From CAZJAT01 sp964544145 (GTDB taxonomy: Bacteria; Hydrothermota; 32-111): 29,881 bases of DNA. Where the stretch lies: positions 1-29,881 of the forward strand of contig CAZJAT010000022.1 in assembly GCA_964544145.1 (NCBI GenBank), written 5' to 3'. This document shows, in pieces, positions 1 through 8,307 of the stretch. Within the stretch, counting starts at the first letter, position 1; the number at the start of each line of letters is the position of its first letter. A model generated the notes under the pieces. The model was not told where the DNA came from. It did not search any database and saw only the letters and a program-made list of their open reading frames with translations. Position numbers and translations under genes: made by a program.

Positions 1-58
1 CAGAAAAATCCTGATTCCATAATAAGGATATAAGTATCATTAAAATTATTCTATTCAT
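1..58 (-). CDS. 5' end of an unidentified exported-protein gene (cut by the window edge)
   Basis: Nineteen codons are visible, running off the left edge of the window. The start ATG shares the ATGA overlap with the TGA stop of the preceding DUF4175-like gene, the commonest junction type here, so the two are probably co-transcribed and translationally coupled. The peptide begins MNRIILMILISLLW and continues NQDFS. A short basic start followed by a hydrophobic core looks like a signal peptide or membrane anchor. Nothing can be said of the mature protein. Confidence 0.6.
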   Translation of the reverse strand, partial: MNRIILMILISLLWNQDFS

Positions 59-2766
59 TTTAGTATCTCCATATAATATTTTCTAAGTATCCTCTTGTAG
101 TGAAGACAATCAATGAGCTTAATATAGTCAAACAGTTTCATTCTCTCTTTTTTATCCATTTCAATCTTACTGATAGGCGAAACAGATGTATTTGAATCAG
201 TTCTCTTACCGCTCTTTGATTCTCTTTTTTCGGATAATCCCTGCTTATACATTGATTTGGAGAAATCAAGCATTCTATTAAGGATACGATTCTCTTTATT
301 CAGTAATTCCTCATCTATACCCTTGACTATTTTTTCAGCTAATTCATCCAATGAATCTGCAATTGATTCCAGTTCATTTGCAGCTTTTCCATTCCCCTCT
401 TTCATCATCTCGCGGATCATTTCAGCCATCTCATTCTGCATTCTACCGATTTCATCAAGCAGCTGGGGGGGGCCTTCACCTTTCTGCATCATATCATTAA
501 GCATCTGTGATATGGCCATTTCTTTTTTTCCCATATTTTTCATTTTTTGCATCATCTGTTCCATTGACATTCCCTGTCCCTGTCCCTGTCCCTTATGCTC
601 TTCATTAAGCAGATAGGCAATAATATAATGATTAAATTTATATATTTCATCCCTTTCGGCACCCTGATTAATCATGTTGACAGCAGTATTAAACATAGAT
701 GTTAAAGGATTATTGACATTATCAATATTGCTTTTTTCTATCAGATTTTCATATACAGCTTTTACAGATATCTCATTATAATTAGTATTGATCGTATAAA
801 GCACCATTATTAACATCATTATATCTGTACTATTTCTGCGATTCATACCTGCAAGCATATTATCTATACTATCACTGATTTTTCCCATTTCATTCTTAAC
901 ACGTTCAGACATTTCCTTTTTATACTCAGCTTCTTTGGATAATTCAGCTGCAATATCAATGGATCTTTTAAGTGAAGATAGATAGGGTGATTTAGATAAT
1001 TCATTTGAGATTTCGTTTAATCCTTCTGTAATTTCGCTCTGCTTACCTATATCATCAATGATTTGATTCTCCTTCTCAATAAGATCCTCAAGATGAGAAT
1101 CTGTTTTCATAAGCACTTCCATCAATTGAAGCTGATTTAGCATTTTACTCAAATTTTCAAGTTCTTTGATTATAAGTTCTGAATTCTCTTTTATATACTG
1201 TTTTGCTTTCTCTCTGTCTATCGGAGTCATCTCCTTAAACTCATAATCTTTAAAAATACTATCTAATATTTCCGGATTTATCTGTTTTATGACTTCCTTG
1301 ATTTCAAAGAGTTTTTCCAAAATGCTTTCATCAATATCAAACATTGAAGCATTGTATAATTTTTCATCAATATCCTTATTTATCTCATTTAATTCATTGA
1401 CCAATTCACTGAATTCAAGTGATAATTTATCAATATCCGAATTTGTCAGTTTACGTTTGATTTCTTCAAATCTGTCAATCATTATATCTGCTTTTTCACT
1501 CATATAAGAAAGAGATTCAAGCGAATCAGCAGCCATATAAATCATTTTATTAATATCTGCTGCTTGAAATATCAAACTCCTTGAATATGATGTCTGATCA
1601 GCAAAGGGATTATTATCACTTGTAAAACAGGTAATTTGAGTGTTAATGGATTGATTGAGAACATGCCTGACTATATATAATGAATCCTCTGTATATTCAG
1701 AATATACAATAGCTGTATCTTCCCCTTCAATGATCACAGCTCCTGTATTATCAATACCATGGTCATCAGAGGAATAATATGGTATTTCTACAATATTACC
1801 CATTATTATATTATCCTCTTCTGCTATTATCCCTATAATGGGATACATATCATCGGCCACTGCAATATCAACAGACACCTGCAGATTATTTTTCATAAAT
1901 GATACAATTGTATCCTTTTTTATGCAGCAAACACTGAATTGTATCATTCTATTGCCAAAATAAGCTGTACATTCAATATCAGAATATTGTGATACTGTGA
2001 TATATCTACTGTAAACTGAATCACATTTAGAACCCAGATATTGAGGTGAATATATCAGCACAAACAATGAATCCGGTTTTATTGTATTAAATGATTTATA
2101 TTTTATTACATTACTTTTAACATGAGGTCCCTTAAAATAAACATCAGCATCGCCATTAATGCCTTTATACTCATTTATAATAACACTATTGCAACTGTCA
2201 TTAACATAGATGTTTCCCCTGACATTCCCTAAATTGAATGACATTAATTCTACTGAATCTGACATTGGTTTTAAAACAACTTTTTTTTGGGATATACCCA
2301 GTGTATTTGCATAATATTGAGGTATCATTATTAATCCAAAGATATTTATTATTACTCCAAATATAAGGATATGGATTATCTGCGGTATTTTCCTTAAATC
2401 AATCAGCTTATAATGACTCTCTGCTACAATTTTCATCATCATATGCTTATCTTCTATATTCATATCCCTATTCCTGATAATTGAATCATACAAAGCAATA
2501 TAGTAATTTCTTAAATGAGGATTAATATCATTAATTAATTCTACACAGTTTTTCAAGTGAAATATTTTATTCAAATCATTGTATATGACTGATAAAATGA
2601 TTATTAAAATAATGATTACCGGAATAAGCAAATCATAATATATTTGGTCAAATACCATGTAAAGCGGTATAAGACATACACTGAGGGCACATACTTTGCA
2701 TAATACTAATATTATTTCTGTTATAATTATGAAACGGGATTGTCTGGAATATTGATTTTTAATCAT
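55..2766 (-). CDS. DUF4175-like large membrane-anchored coiled-coil protein
   Basis: 903 residues. Three hydrophobic segments lie in the first 150 residues (about 11-35, 45-62 and 129-150), followed by a beta-rich region (about 160-400) and a long, charged, helical and probably coiled-coil part (about 410-640). Then comes a low-complexity Gly-Gln stretch (726-732, KGQGQGQGMS) and a Met-rich helix. The segment ENRILNRMLDFSKSMYKQGL with following KRESKSGKR (825-854) resembles the conserved C-terminal part of DUF4175 proteins of Bacteroidetes, Gemmatimonadetes and related candidate phyla. Those have no assigned biochemical role, so no function is proposed. It lies downstream of serA, behind a strong hairpin, and overlaps the next gene by ATGA. 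No Shine-Dalgarno sequence precedes the ATG and there is no other plausible in-frame start before residue 37. The gene is intact; the family call is from recall of its architecture. Confidence 0.75.
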   Translation of the reverse strand: MIKNQYSRQSRFIIITEIILVLCKVCALSVCLIPLYMVFDQIYYDLLIPVIIILIIILSVIYNDLNKIFHLKNCVELINDINPHLRNYYIALYDSIIRNRDMNIEDKHMMMKIVAESHYKLIDLRKIPQIIHILIFGVIINIFGLIMIPQYYANTLGISQKKVVLKPMSDSVELMSFNLGNVRGNIYVNDSCNSVIINEYKGINGDADVYFKGPHVKSNVIKYKSFNTIKPDSLFVLIYSPQYLGSKCDSVYSRYITVSQYSDIECTAYFGNRMIQFSVCCIKKDTIVSFMKNNLQVSVDIAVADDMYPIIGIIAEEDNIIMGNIVEIPYYSSDDHGIDNTGAVIIEGEDTAIVYSEYTEDSLYIVRHVLNQSINTQITCFTSDNNPFADQTSYSRSLIFQAADINKMIYMAADSLESLSYMSEKADIMIDRFEEIKRKLTNSDIDKLSLEFSELVNELNEINKDIDEKLYNASMFDIDESILEKLFEIKEVIKQINPEILDSIFKDYEFKEMTPIDREKAKQYIKENSELIIKELENLSKMLNQLQLMEVLMKTDSHLEDLIEKENQIIDDIGKQSEITEGLNEISNELSKSPYLSSLKRSIDIAAELSKEAEYKKEMSERVKNEMGKISDSIDNMLAGMNRRNSTDIMMLIMVLYTINTNYNEISVKAVYENLIEKSNIDNVNNPLTSMFNTAVNMINQGAERDEIYKFNHYIIAYLLNEEHKGQGQGQGMSMEQMMQKMKNMGKKEMAISQMLNDMMQKGEGPPQLLDEIGRMQNEMAEMIREMMKEGNGKAANELESIADSLDELAEKIVKGIDEELLNKENRILNRMLDFSKSMYKQGLSEKRESKSGKRTDSNTSVSPISKIEMDKKERMKLFDYIKLIDCLHYKRILRKYYMEILK

Positions 2767-2773
2767 AAATAGA

Positions 2774-2791
2774 GGGGGCTGAAAAGCCCCC
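2774..2791 (-). terminator. GC-rich hairpin between serA and the DUF4175-like gene, terminator-like
   Basis: Perfect seven-base-pair stem (gggggct at 2774-2780 with agccccc at 2785-2791) and a four-base loop. On the minus strand it lies 6 bases after the serA stop. It is followed by a weak T-rich run (TCTATTT) that leads directly into the ATG at 2766. It could terminate the serine operon or act as an attenuator or mRNA-stabilising element, since the next gene begins only 8 bases later. Confidence 0.6.
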
Positions 2792-2797
2792 CTTGTA

Positions 2798-3697
2798 TTA
2801 TTTGTACTCTTTCATTATTGAAATGATTTCTTCTGCGACCCTTTCCTGACCTTCAAATGTCTGCGCTCCTATATGCGGAGTTGCTTCAAAATTATCCAGA
2901 TCAAACAGTTCACTCTTCTGAGGAGGTTCTGTCTCGAAAACATCCAGTGCAGCACCTGCAATTTCATTATTCTTCAGTGCTGATATTAAAGCTGTTTCAT
3001 CAACAATACCGCCTCTGGCACAGGAAACAAAATAAGCTGATTTTTTCATCTTTTTTAACTGTTCAGTGGAAATAAGCTTTTTTGTTTCTTCTGTTAATGG
3101 CATGTGAAGTGTAATATAGTCAGCATTTTCAATCACATAATCAAATGAATTCATATCTATATGAGGTTCATTGCATTCCTTCACATATGGATCAAATCCA
3201 ATTAGCTTCATACCGAATCCAAGACCTAATTTGCCGACTTCTCTTCCTATTCTTCCGCAGCCTATAATACCCATTGTCTTAAATGAGAGTTCATGCCCCT
3301 TGTATTGTTTCTTCTCCCATTTTCCTTCCTTCATTGTCTTATCAGCAATGGCAATATACCTTGATAATGACATCATATGCGCAATAGCCAGTTCTGCAAC
3401 TGATCTTGATGCTGCTGCAGGTGTATTTCTTACTTCAATTCCTTTCTCTTTCGCATAATCACAGTCAATATTATCAAGTCCTACTCCGCCTCGAATAATC
3501 AATTTAAGATTATCTGCTGCATCAATAATATTTGCCCTTACCTTTGTTGCACTTCTCACAACAATAGCTTCAAAACCTGGAATAAAATCAATGAGTTCCT
3601 CAGGCGTCATACCTGTCTTTACTGTAACATCATGACCGATTTTTTTTAAAGCATCTACAGCACTATCTGCTACTTTATCACTAATTAATACTTTCAT
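2798..3697 (-). CDS. serA: D-3-phosphoglycerate dehydrogenase, short form without ACT domain
   Basis: Catalyses NAD-dependent oxidation of 3-phosphoglycerate to 3-phosphohydroxypyruvate, the first step of phosphorylated serine synthesis, in the cytoplasm. The 299 residues hold only the substrate and nucleotide domains of the D-2-hydroxyacid dehydrogenase family. The Rossmann loop GCGRIG is at 146-151 with an acidic D169 at the end of the next strand. The catalytic triad is present: R228 in SCARGGIVDE, E257 in DVFETEP and H275 in PHIGAQT. The C-terminal ACT regulatory domain of longer SerA proteins is absent, so feedback inhibition by serine through that domain is not expected. A Shine-Dalgarno match (cctcctt on the plus strand, 3702-3708) overlaps the stop of the upstream aminotransferase gene 9 bases away, so the two form an operon. 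Other 2-hydroxyacid substrates are possible by sequence; the neighbour makes 3-phosphoglycerate most likely. Confidence 0.9.
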   Translation of the reverse strand: MKVLISDKVADSAVDALKKIGHDVTVKTGMTPEELIDFIPGFEAIVVRSATKVRANIIDAADNLKLIIRGGVGLDNIDCDYAKEKGIEVRNTPAAASRSVAELAIAHMMSLSRYIAIADKTMKEGKWEKKQYKGHELSFKTMGIIGCGRIGREVGKLGLGFGMKLIGFDPYVKECNEPHIDMNSFDYVIENADYITLHMPLTEETKKLISTEQLKKMKKSAYFVSCARGGIVDETALISALKNNEIAGAALDVFETEPPQKSELFDLDNFEATPHIGAQTFEGQERVAEEIISIMKEYK

Positions 3698-3706
3698 TAT
3701 GCCTCC

Positions 3707-4774
3707 TTAAATATTCCATATTTCATTGATATCATTGAGAAGGTCTTCAATATCCTTGGGCTGCAGGTCTCCCATTGTTCCTATCCTGAAGGTTTCTTCT
3801 TTTAATTTTCCATATCCGTTTGAAAGCACTTTGCCCCTTTCTTTTAATGCTTTATTAAGATCTCCCACTGATTTACCAAGGGTATTCTTAATTGTTACAA
3901 CTGTTTTGGAAGCATACCCCTCTTCCGGGAATAATTCAAAACCTTTTTCCTTAACCCAGTCCCACACTATTGATGACATTTTTTCATGTCTCGCAAACCT
4001 GTTTTCAATACCTTCTGCAAACATTCTGTCCATCTGAACATTGAGGGCATTGATATGTGATATTGAAGGTGTTGATGGTGTTTGGCCTTTTTTATGATAT
4101 TTCAGATAACTAAGAACATCAAAGTAAAAACCTCTGTTCTCAACAGTTTCTGCTTTTTTAAGAGCTTTTTCAGAAACAGTCATTACTGCAAGTCCCGGCG
4201 GTAATGCAAATGCCTTCTGAACACCTGCCAGAATTACATCTATTCCCAATTTATCAACCTCTATTTTAACACCTGTTAATGCGGAAACAGCATCAACTGC
4301 AAAAATAACATCAGGATATTTTTTCATGACTTCACTAATCTCTTCAATGGGATTATAAACACCTGTTGATGTTTCATTCAAAACAAGTGTGACTAAGTCA
4401 TATTCGCCTGTTTTGAGTCTTTCATCTATCATTTCACCTGTTATGGCTTTTCCCCATTCCACCTTCAATTCATCAGCTGCTTTTCCGTTTGATGTTGCAA
4501 TCTGATGCCATCTGTCTGAAAATGCACCACACATACAGCTGAGTACTTTTTTGTTTGAAAAATTTCTTACAACTGCCTCCATGCATCCTGTTGCACTTGC
4601 AGTAACAAGGAAGAGTACATTTTCTGTATATAGGGCTTTCTGTACTTTAGAAACGGTATCATTGTAGAGTTCTACAAATTCGGGGAATCTGTGGCCAATC
4701 ATTTCAACAGCCATAGCATCCCTTACCTCTTTGACAACTTCAACCGGTCCCGGAATAAATAATTTTTTATGCAT
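3707..4774 (-). CDS. Class V PLP-dependent aminotransferase, probable phosphoserine/serine-pyruvate type
   Basis: 355 residues of the alanine-glyoxylate/serine-pyruvate branch of class V aminotransferases. The N-terminus has the family FIPGPVEV motif (6-13). A strand ending in D161 (FAVDAVSA) should contact the PLP ring nitrogen, and K187 in AGVQKAFALPPG is the expected Schiff-base lysine. In many anaerobes and thermophiles that lack classical SerC, a gene of this branch sits next to serA, as in the Thermotoga pair, and is thought to supply the transamination step from 3-phosphohydroxypyruvate to phosphoserine. Substrate assignment here rests on that context. First gene of the operon: a sigma70 promoter lies about 30 bases upstream, and a full Shine-Dalgarno match (plus-strand cctcctt, 4780-4786) is 5 bases from the ATG. 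Phosphoserine phosphatase is not in the window. Confidence 0.85.
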   Translation of the reverse strand: MHKKLFIPGPVEVVKEVRDAMAVEMIGHRFPEFVELYNDTVSKVQKALYTENVLFLVTASATGCMEAVVRNFSNKKVLSCMCGAFSDRWHQIATSNGKAADELKVEWGKAITGEMIDERLKTGEYDLVTLVLNETSTGVYNPIEEISEVMKKYPDVIFAVDAVSALTGVKIEVDKLGIDVILAGVQKAFALPPGLAVMTVSEKALKKAETVENRGFYFDVLSYLKYHKKGQTPSTPSISHINALNVQMDRMFAEGIENRFARHEKMSSIVWDWVKEKGFELFPEEGYASKTVVTIKNTLGKSVGDLNKALKERGKVLSNGYGKLKEETFRIGTMGDLQPKDIEDLLNDINEIWNI

Positions 4775-4802
4775 TAATACCTCCTTACTGTATTATGTCA
4801 GA

Positions 4803-4830
4803 ATTCTAACATTTTAAAATATCTTGTCAA
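4803..4830 (-). promoter_or_regulatory. Promoter of the serine-biosynthesis operon
   Basis: On the minus strand: -35 TTGACA (4825-4830), 16-base spacer, -10 TAGAAT (4803-4808). The predicted start near 4796 leaves a leader of about 20 bases containing the Shine-Dalgarno site. Unlike the HD-GYP and aldolase promoters, this one gives a conventional leadered mRNA. Confidence 0.7.
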
Positions 4831-4904
4831 TAAGCATATGAAAATATATTATTTTGTAAGCTATGCTATTTTTTAATTTAAAGTGTAAACAGAGAAATTT
4901 ATTT

Positions 4905-6539
4905 TTATATGGATTTCAATACTTTGTTAACAAAAAAATCCACAATCAATGGATCAAATTGTGTTCCCGATGATTCATTTAATCGCCTTACTGCTTCATC
5001 TTTATGAAGGAATTTTCTATATGGTCTATCTGTTGTCATGGCATCATATGCATCAGCAACAGATATTATTCTTGCAATAAGAGGAATCTCATTCTTCTTT
5101 AATCCGGTTGGATAACCTTTCCCATCAAACCGTTCATGATGGAATAATATACCATCACTCATCTTTGATAATTGCTTGATATGGCCCACAATCTCAATTC
5201 CTTTTCTGGGATGCTTTTTTATCTCTTCATACTCTTCATGATTCAATTTACCTTTTTTCAGCAGAATACGGTCAGGTATACCTATTTTCCCGACATCATG
5301 AAGCAATGCTGCAAGTTCAAGATTGTGTTTTGTTTCATTATCAAGATTCATCACATTGGCAATCTCCATGGAGAGTTGTGTGACGCGTTCGGTGTGGCCT
5401 TTTGTATATTCATCCCTTTTCTCGACAGCTGTGACAATAGAACTTATTGATTGTTTGATCAATTCACTCAGATCATTATATAAACGCGCATTCTCAATAG
5501 CTACAGCCGATTGCCTTGCCAATGATTCAAATATGCGTATATCATCCTCTGTAAAACTCGTGCCGTCTTTCTTATTGAGAACCTCTGCTACCCCTATAAC
5601 TCCATGTTTTGTGATCAGAGGCACTGCTATGATTGATTGTGTACTGAATCGTGTCTTTCTGTCAACATTCTGATAAAATCTCTTGTCTTTCTTTACATCA
5701 GGTACATATACTGTCTGCATATTTTCTGCTGCCCATCCCACAACACCTTTGCCCATAGGTACCCTTATGGATTTAGCTTCCCTGCCTTTTTCTCCTATTG
5801 CTACCCTGAAATAGAGATCATTATCATTCTCATCAATTTGGAAGATTGAACTCGCTTCTGCCCCCAGTATTTCCTTTGCCTTTTCCATTATTAAAGAAAG
5901 CAATTCATCAAGATTCAATGTAGATGCAAGCAATACTGATGTTTCTATGAGATCTCTTATACGCTTTATTTCATTTTCAAGGTCATTATACAGATTCCTG
6001 TTTTCAATTATTATACTCAGCTGATTTGCAAATAACTGAGCAATCTCAATATCATTGTCGGTGAAATTTTCATCTTGTCTCTTATCAATAAGTTCCAATA
6101 CTCCCACTATGTCCGCTCCGCTTGTTACAGGCAGACATATGATGTTCTTCGGAATATAATCAATTTCCTGAGCAATCTTCTTTTTCCATTTGATGTCAGT
6201 TTCCACATCATTGGATACAATTGGTATGCCTGTCAGATAGACCCAGCCGGCCAATCCGTCACCTTTTTTCAGTGTCATATTTGTCAGTTTTTTTTCAATT
6301 TTCTTGGTTTTTGCCCTGACAGATACAAATTTCAATGTCTCGCTTTTATCTTCATATAACAGGAGTGAACCGAATTTTGCACTGATAATCTCAATTGCAA
6401 GGTCAAGGGAATCTTCATATATCCTATCCAATGAACGCTGCATTCTGCCTATATCATTCAATCTCATCAACACTTTAAGCTGTATCCTCACTCCATCCAA
6501 TTCGCGTTGATATTTAATTGAATCCTTATTCTCCGCCAT
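4905..6539 (-). CDS. GAF-GAF-HD-GYP protein, probable cyclic-di-GMP phosphodiesterase
   Basis: 544 residues. A short N-terminal helix leads into two GAF sensor domains (about 30-183 and 208-355), joined to the output domain by helical linkers. The C-terminal HD-GYP domain (about 372-540) has an intact metal site and signature: H382 in GHTERV, the HD pair H414-D415 in LLHDVGKIGIPDR, HHERFDGKGYP at 467-477, and DAYDAMTTDRPYR near 496-508. HD-GYP domains with these residues hydrolyse cyclic di-GMP, so this is predicted to be an active, cytosolic, ligand-regulated enzyme. The GAF ligands cannot be read from sequence. It is a single-gene unit with no receiver domain. A consensus promoter places the transcription start at or next to the ATG and there is no Shine-Dalgarno site, so the mRNA is probably leaderless. 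Confidence 0.92.
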   Translation of the reverse strand: MAENKDSIKYQRELDGVRIQLKVLMRLNDIGRMQRSLDRIYEDSLDLAIEIISAKFGSLLLYEDKSETLKFVSVRAKTKKIEKKLTNMTLKKGDGLAGWVYLTGIPIVSNDVETDIKWKKKIAQEIDYIPKNIICLPVTSGADIVGVLELIDKRQDENFTDNDIEIAQLFANQLSIIIENRNLYNDLENEIKRIRDLIETSVLLASTLNLDELLSLIMEKAKEILGAEASSIFQIDENDNDLYFRVAIGEKGREAKSIRVPMGKGVVGWAAENMQTVYVPDVKKDKRFYQNVDRKTRFSTQSIIAVPLITKHGVIGVAEVLNKKDGTSFTEDDIRIFESLARQSAVAIENARLYNDLSELIKQSISSIVTAVEKRDEYTKGHTERVTQLSMEIANVMNLDNETKHNLELAALLHDVGKIGIPDRILLKKGKLNHEEYEEIKKHPRKGIEIVGHIKQLSKMSDGILFHHERFDGKGYPTGLKKNEIPLIARIISVADAYDAMTTDRPYRKFLHKDEAVRRLNESSGTQFDPLIVDFFVNKVLKSI

Positions 6540-6545
6540 TTTATA

Positions 6546-6574
6546 ATTATATTTGTATATTGTATGCTTGTCAA
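6546..6574 (-). promoter_or_regulatory. Consensus sigma70 promoter giving a leaderless HD-GYP mRNA
   Basis: Both boxes are perfect: -35 TTGACA (6569-6574), 17-base spacer, -10 TATAAT (6546-6551). Only six bases (TATAAA) separate the -10 box from the ATG at 6539, so transcription should begin on the start codon. Confidence 0.82.
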
Positions 6575-6716
6575 TAATTCACTACTGCAATATTCTAATT
6601 ACCTGTTATTTAAATAATAATATTATTGAATTTACATCATTTTATATTTTATTAATCTTCATTAATAATGTTATCAAAATTATGCTTATGCATATCATTG
6701 ATTGATCGCCCTAATA

Positions 6717-6744
6717 TTGACAAATCAAATATTTTATATATTGT
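6717..6744 (+). promoter_or_regulatory. Possible rlmN promoter, also leaderless in geometry
   Basis: A perfect -35 TTGACA (6717-6722) is followed after 16 bases by TATTGT (6739-6744), a 4/6 match to the -10 consensus, with seven bases to the ATG at 6752. No Shine-Dalgarno sequence precedes that ATG. The weak -10 makes this tentative. The rest of the 212-base divergent gap (6540-6751) shows only AT-rich sequence. Confidence 0.4.
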
Positions 6745-6751
6745 GTATTAT

Positions 6752-7777
6752 ATGAAAAAGGATTTTTTTGGGTTCACAAGAACAGATTTAAGGGAAGAAA
6801 TGAAAAAACAGGGTATTAAAGCCTTTGTGGGAGATATTCTGTATAAATGGGTATATGAAAAATCAATTTATAATACTGAACAAATGACTGATATATCCAA
6901 GAATGACAGAATTGTAATAGATGAATTATTTACATTTCAGCCGCCATTTATGATATTCAAAGCCCGTTCAAAGCTTGATAAAACAAAAAAATATGCTTTT
7001 CAAATGGATAATGATATTATTGAATCTGTTATCATTCCTGACAGAAACCGTATAACTCAATGTATTTCATCCCAGACAGGATGTGCGCTTGCATGTAAAT
7101 TCTGTGCAACAGGAAGAAAGCCGGGCAGAGACCTCACCCCGGGTGAGATTGTGCAGCAGCATATTGCATTGAGGGATGACATTAAAAAGCGTATAACAAA
7201 TGTTGTTTTTATGGGTATGGGGGAACCTCTGCTTAATATTGAAAATGTACTGCAAGCCATAGAGATACTTAATGATGAAAAAGGGCTTAGAATAGGTGCT
7301 CGCAAGATTGCTGTCTCAACAGCCGGTATAATACCCGGAATTGAAAAATTAATAGAATTTCCACTGCAGGTCAAACTGGCTGTGTCTCTGAACAGTGCTA
7401 TTCAGGAGAAACGAGAAGAATTGATGCCAATAGGGAAAACATATGTATTGAAAGAGTTGAAATATGAATTAATGAAGTATCAGAGAATCAAGAATAAGAG
7501 AATCACATTTGAATATATTCTTATTCCCGGGTTTAATAATGGAAAAGAAGATATTGATGCATTATTTGATTTTCTGAGTGATATTGACAGCAAGATTAAT
7601 ATAATCCCTTATAATACAGTACAGGGTTTGGATTTCAGAGAACCTACTGATTCTGAGATTAATGAGTTTAAGGATCAATTATACCCATTAAGGGATGCTG
7701 TAAGTATAAGAAAAAGCAAAGGGCGTGACATATCGGGAGCATGCGGTCAATTGAAGGGTATTCTTGATTCTGATTAA
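6752..7777 (+). CDS. rlmN: Dual-specificity 23S rRNA/tRNA adenine-C2 methyltransferase
   Basis: A radical SAM enzyme that methylates C2 of A2503 in 23S rRNA and of A37 in some tRNAs. From the chosen ATG it has 341 residues. The radical SAM cluster motif is C111-x3-C115-x2-C118 (TGCALACKFCATG), followed by GMGEPLLN (155-162). The two cysteines used in the methyl-transfer mechanism correspond to C331 (SGACGQL) and C104 (TQCISS). An upstream in-frame ATG at 6668 would add 28 residues unlike the family N-terminus, which begins close to MKKDFFGFT, so 6752 is preferred. The gene stands alone on the plus strand between two minus-strand units. RlmN and Cfr share this fold, but the overall sequence and length fit housekeeping RlmN. 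Confidence 0.93.
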   Translation: MKKDFFGFTRTDLREEMKKQGIKAFVGDILYKWVYEKSIYNTEQMTDISKNDRIVIDELFTFQPPFMIFKARSKLDKTKKYAFQMDNDIIESVIIPDRNRITQCISSQTGCALACKFCATGRKPGRDLTPGEIVQQHIALRDDIKKRITNVVFMGMGEPLLNIENVLQAIEILNDEKGLRIGARKIAVSTAGIIPGIEKLIEFPLQVKLAVSLNSAIQEKREELMPIGKTYVLKELKYELMKYQRIKNKRITFEYILIPGFNNGKEDIDALFDFLSDIDSKINIIPYNTVQGLDFREPTDSEINEFKDQLYPLRDAVSIRKSKGRDISGACGQLKGILDSD

Positions 7778-7842
7778 TCAAAATAATATTTAAGCATTAT
7801 AGGGAATTGTATTGATATTTAACAATCTATGTTATGGATTTC

Positions 7843-8289
7843 CTACAGCATTTCCTTTATAATATTCCATGATATTTTACCATTTTTCACTTTATATTCC
7901 AATAACATAGATCCTGCAATATGGCCATCTTCATATACAGCATATACCCATTTATTATTCAGTATATAAATATTCCGTGAATCATAGAAACCCATTATTC
8001 CGCCTTTAATTCCATCATGTTTTATAATGTCTTTCCTTGACAGCAGATCTGTCTTAATATCTTCAATAGGATTTTTCAATCCGCTTTTGGTCAATAATGC
8101 ATAATCCGAGTCACTTATGATATCTTTGTATTTCACCAATTCCTTATAAACTTCCAGTTCCTGCTTCTGTTGTAAATACATTATCTTTAAATAATCATAT
8201 TTCTTTGCAACAGTCATATTTGTAAATAGAGAAAATCCGATTATTACAATTAATATGACAATTATATATACATATATGCGTCTAAGCAC
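7843..8289 (-). CDS. Small membrane-anchored protein of unknown function downstream of pstB
   Basis: I do not recognise a family. From a GTG start the protein has 148 residues: a basic start (LRR), one hydrophobic anchor (about 4-22), a charged, probably helical stretch, and a C-terminal half with alternating hydrophobic residues and aromatic positions (NNKWVYAVYEDGHIAGSMLL) suggestive of a small beta-sheet domain outside the membrane. The longer reading from an ATG at 8319 is rejected: a strong Shine-Dalgarno run (plus-strand cctcct, 8294-8299) sits four bases before the GTG, and a promoter -10 box overlaps the longer reading. The gene lies 56 bases after pstB in the same direction and has its own promoter, so it need not belong to the phosphate system. 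Confidence 0.65.
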   Translation of the reverse strand: MLRRIYVYIIVILIVIIGFSLFTNMTVAKKYDYLKIMYLQQKQELEVYKELVKYKDIISDSDYALLTKSGLKNPIEDIKTDLLSRKDIIKHDGIKGGIMGFYDSRNIYILNNKWVYAVYEDGHIAGSMLLEYKVKNGKISWNIIKEML

Positions 8290-8307
8290 AATTCCTCCTT
8301 TTTTTTT

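Noticed and set aside
574..596. Tandem hexamer repeat considered as a regulatory or CRISPR-like repeat
   Set aside because: It is simply the codons for GQGQGQG in the DUF4175-like protein. Copies are adjacent, without spacers.
257..616. Plus-strand open frame of 119 codons, serine- and isoleucine-rich
   Set aside because: It is the antisense of the DUF4175-like gene; composition is low-complexity and mirrors the Met/Glu-rich coding strand. No ribosome site.
5172..5849. Plus-strand open frames opposite the HD-GYP gene
   Set aside because: Antisense to an intact, motif-complete enzyme; no promoter or ribosome site supports them.
6575..6716. Possible small RNA or riboswitch in the longest gene-free gap (6540-6751)
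   Set aside because: The gap is AT-rich with no stable stem or recognisable aptamer; it seems to hold only two divergent promoters.
7778..7842. Bidirectional terminator between rlmN and the small membrane-anchored protein gene
   Set aside because: Only short, weak inverted repeats with no T-run on either strand are visible.
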